A stretch of 11,257 bases of DNA, taken from assembly GCA_012270625.1 (NCBI GenBank), contig JAAXHZ010000189.1, forward strand, positions 1-11,257, in the 5' to 3' direction. A model generated the notes under the pieces. That model had not been told where the DNA came from, did no database searches, and worked only from the letters and a program-made list of their open reading frames with translations. This stretch comes from Dehalococcoidia bacterium. GTDB taxonomy: Bacteria; Chloroflexota; Dehalococcoidia; SAR202; UBA11138. The first letter of the stretch is position 1; every line of letters begins with the position of its first letter. Positions 5,110-11,257 of this stretch are shown here, piece by piece. The position numbers and the translations under genes were made by a program.

Positions 5110-7050
5110 ATGTTGAAACGATTAGTACTTTCCATTGGAGCGCTCTCAGCTGTTCTGTTGTTGCTGGTGGCGTGTCAGTCGGAGTCTGAAACCACGCCTG
5201 CCGCTCCAGAGGCTGCGGCGCCCACTGCTGTCCCGGCAGCGCCTGTCCCTGCGGCGCCCACGACTGCCCCCGCAGCACCAATGGCCCAGACCGCCGCGGT
5301 CGAAACAACCGAGGTGATTCCCTCTGACAAATTGACTGAGGAGGCAGTCATTGAGCTACAGGCTGAGACCATCAACTTGGTAGCAAGTAGCGTACCGCTC
5401 CAGCTTCCCCAGAAGCCAACGAGCGAGCCCAAGTATGGTGGCAAGTTGACCCTGGTTTCGAACGGTTCGGACTTTCCAAGGTCCTGGAACATGCCAGAGA
5501 GGGCTTACAACAACGGGTTTGTCACCCACTGGGGTGAACTCCTTACAACCTTCCCTAGGGGGCCCGGAACCAACCCCGGCGATTTCTCAGCTAGGCCCTG
5601 GTTGGCGAAGAGTTGGGAGATTGACGACAGTGGCCTTACCTATGTCTTCCATCTGCAGGAGGGAGTCAGGTGGGCCAGCACTCCCCGCGTAACAGTGGAC
5701 GAAACCAAAGACGTAAAGGCCAAAGACTGGGTGGAGCTTGCGAAGCTCAACTTTGGACTAGCTGAAAGCGCTTATCCGTCCAGGTTCCCCGAAATAGACG
5801 GGCCTGAATCCTGGTCCGCCCTTGATGACTATACGCTCGAAGTGAAGCTCAACAGGCCGGCCGCCTCCTTCCTCTATAAGACGAGAGGCTTGGGGCCGCT
5901 TTTTGTTGGCCTTCAGGGTTATCACGAGAAGATGGAGAAGGAAGGCATACCCATAGAGGAGGCTATCCAGGACTGGACGACCCAAGTAGGAACGGGTCCC
6001 TGGATACTTCAAGACTTCACTCCGGACGTGTCGGTCGCCTTCATCAAGAACGAGAACTATTGGAAGAAGGATGAGCAAGGCAACCAACTTCCATTCATCG
6101 AATCGATGGAAGTCTTTAAGATGCAGGACGAGCGTGCTCAGGACGCGGGCTTCCGCACCGGAAAGATCGGCGCCCTCGGTATCGAGACCTGCGGCATCAA
6201 TACCGTACGATACGAAGCGATAAACGAGACCAATCCCGATACGCAGTGGGAGATCTTTATCGACCCAAGTAACGCGCGGGCCGTTGTTCCAAACTTCTCG
6301 GCCCCAGACAGCCCATGGCAAGATGTTCGTGTACGACGGGCGGCCCAGCTTTCCATCGACAAAGAGGGCTGGGTAGAGAGTGTCCTAGGCGGCTGGGGAC
6401 TTCCATTCTCGACTCCCCTTTCGCCGGGCAATACTTACTGGCTGCCTCCCGGGCAGTACGGTGACGTTGACGGTGATGGAATCCCTGGTGAGAAGTATCT
6501 CGAGTACGATGTCGAAACAGCCAAGCAACTGATGGTCGAGGCCGGCTACACTGACGGCTTCGAGGCGCGCTGGCTACTCACCCACGACCAGGGCAACAGG
6601 TTCTTCAGCGAAGGAGAGTTGATTGCAGAGTCTCTACGCAAGATCGGGATAGACCTTATTGTTGACATTGCCGATGGCGCCGCTCGCGGGGCTGCACTCA
6701 AATCAGGCGACTGGGAGGTCCACTACACGTTCCCGGGATTCGGTTTTGACCCGAGCGACTGGATCTTCAAGGGATTCCACTCCCTACCCAATAACCAACG
6801 CTACGGCGAGGCTGGCATAAACGATCCGGAACTGGACAGATTGATTGAGGCAGAGGAGAGTGAGTCCGATCCTGCAATGCGGTATCAAAAGATCGCCGAA
6901 GTGCAACGATACTTGCAGGAAAAGCAGTACTACATTCAAGCTCCGAAGTGGGTCTATATTAATGCCGTAGCCCCATGGCTTAAGAACTACCAGTTCCACT
7001 ACTCCTTCCATACCGGTCCAGGATTGGCCGAGGCATGGATAGAGAGATAG
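5110..7050 (+). CDS. ABC transporter substrate-binding lipoprotein, family 5 (peptide/nickel class)
   Basis: A 646-residue solute-binding protein of the SBP_bac_5 (DppA/OppA-like) family. It opens with a lipoprotein signal: MLKR, a hydrophobic stretch (5-20) and the lipobox LVAC with Cys22. An Ala/Pro/Thr-rich spacer (about 29-60) tethers the domain to the membrane. The mature domain starts near YGGKLTLVSNG (109-119), and the family signature AKSWEIDDSGLTYVF (166-180) is present. The protein is longer than typical DppA (about 535 residues) because of the spacer and insertions. One insertion is a DVDGDGIPGEK loop (452-462) that resembles an EF-hand calcium site. I chose the ATG at 5110 over the GTG at 5107 because AGGAGG (5099-5104) is five bases away. 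Two permeases follow; ligand class (peptide, oligosaccharide or other) cannot be decided. Confidence 0.93.
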   Translation: MLKRLVLSIGALSAVLLLLVACQSESETTPAAPEAAAPTAVPAAPVPAAPTTAPAAPMAQTAAVETTEVIPSDKLTEEAVIELQAETINLVASSVPLQLPQKPTSEPKYGGKLTLVSNGSDFPRSWNMPERAYNNGFVTHWGELLTTFPRGPGTNPGDFSARPWLAKSWEIDDSGLTYVFHLQEGVRWASTPRVTVDETKDVKAKDWVELAKLNFGLAESAYPSRFPEIDGPESWSALDDYTLEVKLNRPAASFLYKTRGLGPLFVGLQGYHEKMEKEGIPIEEAIQDWTTQVGTGPWILQDFTPDVSVAFIKNENYWKKDEQGNQLPFIESMEVFKMQDERAQDAGFRTGKIGALGIETCGINTVRYEAINETNPDTQWEIFIDPSNARAVVPNFSAPDSPWQDVRVRRAAQLSIDKEGWVESVLGGWGLPFSTPLSPGNTYWLPPGQYGDVDGDGIPGEKYLEYDVETAKQLMVEAGYTDGFEARWLLTHDQGNRFFSEGELIAESLRKIGIDLIVDIADGAARGAALKSGDWEVHYTFPGFGFDPSDWIFKGFHSLPNNQRYGEAGINDPELDRLIEAEESESDPAMRYQKIAEVQRYLQEKQYYIQAPKWVYINAVAPWLKNYQFHYSFHTGPGLAEAWIER

Positions 7051-7080
7051 AAGGGAAAGTTGCCAAGAGACAATAAGCCT

Positions 7081-7122
7081 GAATGGGCATCCTGTACGAA
7101 TATTCCTAAGGAATGCCCATTC
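7081..7122 (+). terminator. Intercistronic hairpin between binding protein and permease genes
   Basis: GAATGGGCAT (7081-7090) pairs perfectly with ATGCCCATTC (7113-7122). CCT (7091-7093) continues pairing with AGG (7109-7111) after a bulged A, and a short GTTTT (7127-7131) follows. It sits 30 bases after the stop of the binding protein and 88 before the permease start. Such structures in transporter operons partly terminate transcription or protect the upstream mRNA, so that binding protein is made in excess. I infer that role here. Confidence 0.55.
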
Positions 7123-7210
7123 TGAGGTTTTGCCGATCCAGTTGACAGGTCTTTCATCTAACCACACGTGCGGTCACATGGGTATGACATCGCTCTGGAA
7201 AGTAGAGTAG

Positions 7211-8176
7211 ATGCGAGACTACACAATCCGGCGAGTGTTGCTCATCATTCCCGGTGTCTTCATCTTGACAGTCATTGTGTTCACGATGGTACGCTTGATA
7301 CCTGGCGATGCGGTCATAATAATCGCGTTGCAGATGTCCGGTGGTCGGAGCACAAGCCTTACGCCTGAGTTGGAAGCAAGATTGCGCCAACGGCTGGGGC
7401 TGGATAAGCCCATCTATATGCAGTACGTGACCTGGATAGGTGATGTGGCGCGAGGCGATCTAGGCAGGTCCATGCTGACCCACACTCCAGTCGTCGACGA
7501 AATCAAGAAACGCTTTCCCGTAACCCTGGAATTGGTACTCATGACGCTGGTGCTTCTTGTCGTCTGGGGATTGACCATTGGCACTATCTCAGCGATAAAC
7601 CAGGACTCGTTAACAGACTACATCATGCGTAGCATTGCAATTCTGGGCCTATCTGTGCCATTTTTCTGGTCTGCCGTACTTCTTCTGCTGTTTGGATCCC
7701 TCTGGCTTAACTGGTCCCCACCCTGGGGAGTTATCTCCTTAAGAGAGGAACCGATAAAGAACCTCCAGCAATTCTTCGTTCCTGCCATGCTGTTGGCAAT
7801 CTCCCAAGGATCGGCCGTCGCCAGGATGACGAGAGCTGCAATTCTCGAGGTATTGAATCAGGACTACGTGCGGACAGCCAGGGCCAAGGGCCTGCACGAG
7901 CGTGTAGTCATAGCGAGACACACCATGAAGAACGCCATGATTCCGGTTGTCGGCCTGATTGGCGTCCAGTTCGCTTTCGCCCTCGGTGGCTCCGTCATCC
8001 TGGAGCAGATTTGGGGACTGCCTGGCATGGGCAACCTGATGCTAACCGCTGTAAAGCAGCGCGACTACCCTACCATTCAGGGCGTCATCCTATTCATAGG
8101 CAGCCTCGTCATGCTAGTAAACGTCCTTGTGGACCTGAGCTACGGCTGGCTGAACCCCAGGATCCGCTTCAACTGA
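7211..8176 (+). CDS. ABC transporter permease, DppB/OppB-like
   Basis: A 321-residue inner-membrane permease of the binding-protein-dependent transport family, about normal length. It opens with an N-terminal membrane segment (about 8-29) followed by the characteristic RLIPGDAV (28-35). An LRQRLGLDKPIYMQY region (58-72) precedes the second membrane segment (about 105-127). The cytoplasmic EAA loop that contacts the ATPase is clear at 219-246 (YVRTARAKGLHERVVIARH, then NAMIPV). The ending YGWLNPRIRFN (311-321) is typical of DppB. A stop codon immediately precedes the ATG, and only a weak GGAAAG (7197-7202) serves as ribosome binding site. It would pair with the permease that follows after 27 bases and with the upstream lipoprotein. 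Confidence 0.95.
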   Translation: MRDYTIRRVLLIIPGVFILTVIVFTMVRLIPGDAVIIIALQMSGGRSTSLTPELEARLRQRLGLDKPIYMQYVTWIGDVARGDLGRSMLTHTPVVDEIKKRFPVTLELVLMTLVLLVVWGLTIGTISAINQDSLTDYIMRSIAILGLSVPFFWSAVLLLLFGSLWLNWSPPWGVISLREEPIKNLQQFFVPAMLLAISQGSAVARMTRAAILEVLNQDYVRTARAKGLHERVVIARHTMKNAMIPVVGLIGVQFAFALGGSVILEQIWGLPGMGNLMLTAVKQRDYPTIQGVILFIGSLVMLVNVLVDLSYGWLNPRIRFN

Positions 8177-8203
8177 TCGGCCACGAAACAATGGAACTTT
8201 GGG

Positions 8204-9109
8204 ATGCGACAGCAGCAGGAGAATAGACTTGACGCCAACCTATCGCTAGTCACGCGACGACGGGGCCTGTGGCTAGACTTTCTCATTCGGCTGTTCAGGG
8301 TCAAACGTCTCGGAGCTATCGGTTTCGTGATCTGTGCTCTTCTGTTGCTGATGGCACTCTTGGCTCAAGTTATCGCCCCTGTTGACTATCGAGAGCAGAG
8401 CCTGGAGAACTCGCTGCTGCCTCCCAATGCCACGTATTGGTTAGGCACAGACCAGTTAGGGCGCGACCTGTTCAGTCGCATTGTCGTGGGAGCGCAGGTC
8501 TCCCTGATAGTCTCCTTCTCCAGCGTGTTGATCTTTCTCGTCATAGGTATTGTCATCGGTATGGGTTCGGGATACGTCGGGGGAAGGCTCGACATGGTCG
8601 TCCAACGCTTTGTTGACGGCTGGATGACCATCCCCGCCTTGATTATCCTCCTGGCCCTTGTAAGCGTTCTGGGCCAAGGATTGTGGCAGCTCATCATCGT
8701 GCTTTCCGTCGATCGTGGAATCAGCACCTCACGAGTGTTGAGGGGTGACGCACTGTCTCTCAAAGAGGCAAGCTACGTGGAGGCTGCACGGTCCATTGGC
8801 GCAAGCCACATGCGTATATTCCTAGCCCACATTCTCCCCAACGCCTTTGCCACCCTCATAGTCATGGCCACCATCAGTCTGGGAGCTTTTATACTGACTG
8901 AGGCTTCACTCAGCTTTCTGGGCTTTGGGGTGCCTCCCCCGTTCCCAAGTTGGGGTTCCATGCTTAGCGACTCCGGCCTGACTTACATGGAGGCAGCCCC
9001 CTGGATGGCGATCTGGCCGGGTCTCGCTTTGACTCTGGCCGTCTGGGCCTTTAACGTCCTGGGAGACGCAATGAGAGACTTGCTGGATCCGAGGTTGCGA
9101 GCGCAATAA
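8204..9109 (+). CDS. ABC transporter permease, DppC/OppC-like
   Basis: A 301-residue inner-membrane permease, normal length for DppC. After a hydrophilic N-terminus comes the first membrane segment (about 37-57). The diagnostic LGTDQLGRDLFSRIVVGAQVSL follows (80-101). The EAA loop is at 190-213 (SYVEAARSIGAS through LPNA), and ASLSFLGFGVPPP (234-246) leads to the last segments. The C-terminus AMRDLLDPRLRAQ is classic. The ATG at 8204 is in the same frame as the upstream permease, separated from it by that gene's TGA and eight further codons. The ribosome binding site is weak (GGAA at 8193), so coupling to upstream translation is likely. No ATPase (DppD/DppF type) gene follows in the window, so the transporter must share ATPases or the operon was truncated here. 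Confidence 0.95.
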   Translation: MRQQQENRLDANLSLVTRRRGLWLDFLIRLFRVKRLGAIGFVICALLLLMALLAQVIAPVDYREQSLENSLLPPNATYWLGTDQLGRDLFSRIVVGAQVSLIVSFSSVLIFLVIGIVIGMGSGYVGGRLDMVVQRFVDGWMTIPALIILLALVSVLGQGLWQLIIVLSVDRGISTSRVLRGDALSLKEASYVEAARSIGASHMRIFLAHILPNAFATLIVMATISLGAFILTEASLSFLGFGVPPPFPSWGSMLSDSGLTYMEAAPWMAIWPGLALTLAVWAFNVLGDAMRDLLDPRLRAQ

Positions 9110-9138
9110 GCGCGCACCACTGAGTCAATGACGCGCCC

Positions 9139-9258
9139 TCAAGTCTCCCACGGTCGCTCACGGGCCAGACGTTCGAACGTGGCGGCATTGTAGTACTTGC
9201 CCGGCGCGACGTTCTCGCTCTCGATGAGCGACTTTATGTGCTCATTGGAGCAACCCCT
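9139..9258 (-). pseudogene. C-terminal remnant of an unidentified gene
   Basis: On the minus strand, 39 codons are open and end in TGA (9141-9139). The peptide includes HIKSLIESENVAPGKYYN and then ATFERLARERPWET at the end, and has the composition of a genuine soluble-protein C-terminus. Reading upstream, the frame hits a TAG at 9261-9259, with no start codon or ribosome binding site. It therefore looks like a gene whose 5' part was lost at a junction around 9245-9260. I cannot name the family. It faces the transporter operon tail to tail. Confidence 0.5.
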
Positions 9259-10267
9259 CTACGAAGTATCAGGGGCAAGTGTGCAGAGCAACACGCTCCC
9301 GCCCGATGTAACCCTGGAACAAGGATCTGGCCTGGCCTGTTTGCCTGCCGGAATTGACCACAACCGACTGACGCTCAGTAACAAGCTGAGGGTCCTGAAC
9401 TGTCTTGTGTTCTCGACACCACACTACTTCTGGGTAAAGGGCAGCGGGACCAGAGACGCGGAGCAGCTGAAGAGTGCGATAGACAGTTCTACCGGACGAT
9501 TCGCCTGGCTTGATCGCGGAGACTGGTCTTGCACAAAGTCACCAGAAGGCCCAGTGCCCTCATGTCTTAAGCACGACGTTGCCTATGGGGGTCTGCAGAA
9601 GATTGCGGGTATGAACACAGATGCTCCTAACGACACTGAGTTGGATGAGGCATGGAATCCGAGAAACAAGGCTCTTGCCGACTATAAATTCAAGGCCGAC
9701 ATCGAAAGGTGGGGGTGTCAGGACCAAACGGGGCTTTTGTCCGACGTATTATGCAGGATAGCTACGAGTGGTTGGATGGCCGACGAAATATACTTCAGGG
9801 GAACCGCCAAGGTAAACCATAAGGGCTGGCCAGTCACTACTCGTGACGTTGAGGACATCGATGCACACGCTGGATTCATCACCTGCAACGAGCCAGTGGT
9901 ACCAAGGGTTGCCAACGTTGGCAATGTCACTAGGCAAGGGAATATGCTCACCACAGTCTGGGACTGGGAGCCTGGATGTGTTGCCGCTGGGCTTGGGGAC
10001 GTGAGTTTCTATGTCGAGTGGGACATCCCCACTCATCCATTCAGGATTCTGAATATAGTTGACTCCAACTCCGGTGTGTGCACCGTGAGTGGCAACACGC
10101 TGACCTGTCAGTATGGCTTCAGCGACTTCGCTGGTACAGTGACAGGTGTAGCAATATACGTCGTCCCACGAGACAGAGAGTATGGAGGCCGTGGCTACGG
10201 TGGTGACGGCAGGACAGGGCGTCGCTACGCCAATAGCGTTGGCCCGTTTGAGTTCAATCTGAATTGA
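9197..10267 (+). CDS. Secretory phospholipase A2-like protein with C-terminal beta-rich domain, probably 5'-truncated
   Basis: The ORF codes for up to 356 residues. A central domain looks like prokaryotic/fungal (group XIV-type) secreted PLA2. DWSCTKSPEG (109-118) resembles the calcium-loop region, and CLKHDVAY (123-130) supplies the candidate catalytic His126 and calcium-binding Asp127. ADYKFKADIERWGC (161-174) supplies the second Asp (162) of a His-Asp pair. Such enzymes hydrolyse the sn-2 ester of phospholipids outside the cell. Residues 230-330 form a beta-rich, cysteine-containing domain ending in YVVPRDREYGG (321-331) and a Gly-rich tail, which I do not recognise. Eleven cysteines point to an exported, disulfide-bonded protein, yet no signal peptide is present. 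The TTG start has no ribosome binding site, and the first 20 codons are antisense to the gene remnant at 9139-9258. Internal ATGs at 9224 and 9236 are no better. I infer loss of the true N-terminus at a rearrangement. Confidence 0.6.
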   Translation: MPGATFSLSMSDFMCSLEQPLYEVSGASVQSNTLPPDVTLEQGSGLACLPAGIDHNRLTLSNKLRVLNCLVFSTPHYFWVKGSGTRDAEQLKSAIDSSTGRFAWLDRGDWSCTKSPEGPVPSCLKHDVAYGGLQKIAGMNTDAPNDTELDEAWNPRNKALADYKFKADIERWGCQDQTGLLSDVLCRIATSGWMADEIYFRGTAKVNHKGWPVTTRDVEDIDAHAGFITCNEPVVPRVANVGNVTRQGNMLTTVWDWEPGCVAAGLGDVSFYVEWDIPTHPFRILNIVDSNSGVCTVSGNTLTCQYGFSDFAGTVTGVAIYVVPRDREYGGRGYGGDGRTGRRYANSVGPFEFNLN

Positions 10268-10872
10268 TAGCTTCCTATGCCTTAAACTCATCACTGGCAG
10301 CAGTCTTCATCGTTATTGTGCCTCTTACGGTTGCGGCCGTCCTAGGTTACCTGTTGGCAATCCCAGGGTTGGCGTGGTCGCCGTTTGCGGCGCTAATCAC
10401 CTGGCGTATGGCTCGCAGCAGAGGGTTGAATGGATGGCGCTACGCTCTCACGGGAGCGGCATTCTCCGTCTTTCTACTCCTTCCCTGGCTCCTACTGGTG
10501 ACCGCACTGCGCAAGCGTTATGTGTCTGATACTGCGGTCAGACTATCCTACGCCTTTCTGTATATCGCCTGGCTGGTGGGCCCAATCATCTTCTGGGGAC
10601 AGTCGGCGGCGCAGTTCGAGTTCTTATTTGGTTTCGGGCTTTTGGATGGGCCGTCGAAATTTGAACCGTACTATCCACTGTGGGAGCACGGGGTGTTTCT
10701 GCTAATGATTCTGATGTGGGCAGTATTGGGCATCATGTCATTGAGGATATGGAACTTCGAGTACGATGTGACGGACAAGGTGCTGATGAGCCCCAGGTAC
10801 ATATTGCCTTTTGCCCTTGCATGGGGATGCACCATCGGCGTCTTGGGATACGCGTACTTTGTTCGCGAGTAA
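10264..10872 (+). CDS. Polytopic membrane protein of unknown function
   Basis: A 202-residue, strongly hydrophobic protein with about five membrane segments (roughly 10-45 as one or two, then 62-81, 96-113, 142-160 and 178-199) and short charged loops such as RMARSRGLNGWR (48-59) and ALRKRYVSD (81-89). I recognise no family. It starts with TTG inside TTGA, the last base triplet overlapping the TGA of the PLA2-like gene. This four-base overlap suggests translation coupled to that gene and a joint function. No ribosome binding site is evident. It could be an anchor, an export helper or a protective partner for the PLA2-like protein; nothing in the sequence chooses between these. Confidence 0.65.
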   Translation: MIASYALNSSLAAVFIVIVPLTVAAVLGYLLAIPGLAWSPFAALITWRMARSRGLNGWRYALTGAAFSVFLLLPWLLLVTALRKRYVSDTAVRLSYAFLYIAWLVGPIIFWGQSAAQFEFLFGFGLLDGPSKFEPYYPLWEHGVFLLMILMWAVLGIMSLRIWNFEYDVTDKVLMSPRYILPFALAWGCTIGVLGYAYFVRE

Positions 10873-10961
10873 CTGTATCCTGATCCGATGGGTAGGCAAC
10901 CGGTCCCTAATGGAGGGTGCGGCCCGCTTGGGGAAAGCGCCCTTCCATGTTAGGTGGTATG

Positions 10962-11257
10962 CCGACACCAACACCAAGCTCGTTCCGAAAATTCAGGGGC
11001 GACATCAGAAAGTGGGGTGTCATGACCAGACCTCTGCTGCTACCATCACCGGTATATGTCTGGTTCGATGTCGAGTGGGGCTTCGTCAACTACCCCACGG
11101 AACCAGCGATCAGGAGAGGCGCCGAAAAGTGCTCGGTGAAAGTCAATCGACTCACCTGTTCCTACAGCTTGAACCATCCGCATCCTAATACTGTAGTCAC
11201 AGATGTGTCGATCTACGTTGTTCCACGAGATCGTGAGTATGGTGGCAGCCACTACGG
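10962..11257 (+). pseudogene. Decayed second copy of the PLA2-like gene, cut by the window edge
   Basis: Fragments of the upstream PLA2-like protein reappear in shifting frames. FRKFRGDIRKWG (10983-11018) matches YKFKADIERWG. Then, one frame over, CHDQTS (from about 11018) matches CQDQTG. Then, back in the first frame from 11052, VYVWFDVEW and later VTDVSIYVVPRDREYGG match VSFYVEW and VTGVAIYVVPRDREYGG. The first frameshift falls at a G run that is four long here (11014-11017) and five long in the intact copy (9711-9715). About 85 codons between the two halves (copy 1 residues about 180-265) are missing. The catalytic CLKHD segment is not seen. It continues past the right edge. Confidence 0.75.

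Noticed and set aside
7142..7147. TTGACA before the first permease gene as an internal promoter
   Set aside because: At 16-18 bases spacing there is no -10-like hexamer (CACGTG region), so I do not call a promoter.
9098..9118. GCGC-AATAA-GCGC hairpin at the end of the second permease gene as terminator
   Set aside because: The stem is only four base pairs and no T-tract follows.
9749..10294. Minus-strand ORF of 181 codons opposite the PLA2-like gene
   Set aside because: The plus strand carries the recognisable His-Asp motif and its frame is echoed by the second copy; the minus frame has no such support.
10811..11188. Plus-strand ORF of 125 codons as a gene of its own
   Set aside because: It overlaps the membrane protein gene and the pseudogene. 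Only the CHDQTS stretch is meaningful, as a frame-shifted piece of the PLA2-like copy.

Overview
The window reads as a chromosome segment of an uncultured bacterium. I favour Chloroflexota (SAR202/Dehalococcoidia-like) at moderate confidence. The reasons are the sugar-oxidation gene set (two SDRs, an SMP-30-like lactonase and a DUF4432 epimerase-like protein), a lipoprotein with an Ala/Pro-rich spacer after its lipobox, and a high density of intergenic hairpin repeats. No rRNA, tRNA or CRISPR array was found.

Layout. (1) 1-461, minus strand: 5' part of a thiolase gene, running off the left edge, with a TATAAT box upstream. (2) 462-864: divergent intergenic region with a composite hairpin repeat (573-633), a promoter-like TTGCAA-17-TATAAA pair and a short ORF that may be a gene remnant. 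(3) 865-4544, plus strand: a tight four-gene operon of SDR oxidoreductase, SDR oxidoreductase, SMP-30/gluconolactonase-type beta-propeller and DUF4432 aldose-1-epimerase-like protein. These could interconvert sugar anomers, oxidise the sugar to a lactone and open it to the acid. The operon ends in back-to-back hairpins (4546-4624). (4) 4545-5109: 565 bases without a recognisable gene. (5) 5110-9109, plus strand: lipoprotein substrate-binding protein and two DppB/DppC-type permeases of a peptide/nickel-class ABC importer, with a strong hairpin between the binding protein and the first permease. No ATPase gene follows.

(6) 9110-11257: the odd part. A 39-codon minus-strand gene tail (9139-9258) is cut off where a plus-strand ORF begins. 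That ORF (9197-10267) has a secretory phospholipase A2-like Cys-x-x-His-Asp-x-x-Tyr motif, eleven cysteines and a C-terminal beta-rich domain, but no signal peptide. It overlaps by four bases (TTGA) a polytopic membrane protein gene (10264-10872). Downstream, a frameshifted and internally deleted second copy of the PLA2-like gene runs off the right edge. This looks like a mobile or rearranging cassette: a PLA2-like exoprotein, a membrane partner and a decayed paralogue. It is the best candidate here for something undescribed.

Base composition changes along the window. Single 60-base lines counted by hand gave 70% GC in the DUF4432 gene, 48% in the first permease and 52% in the PLA2-like gene. 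This suggests that the blocks have different histories.
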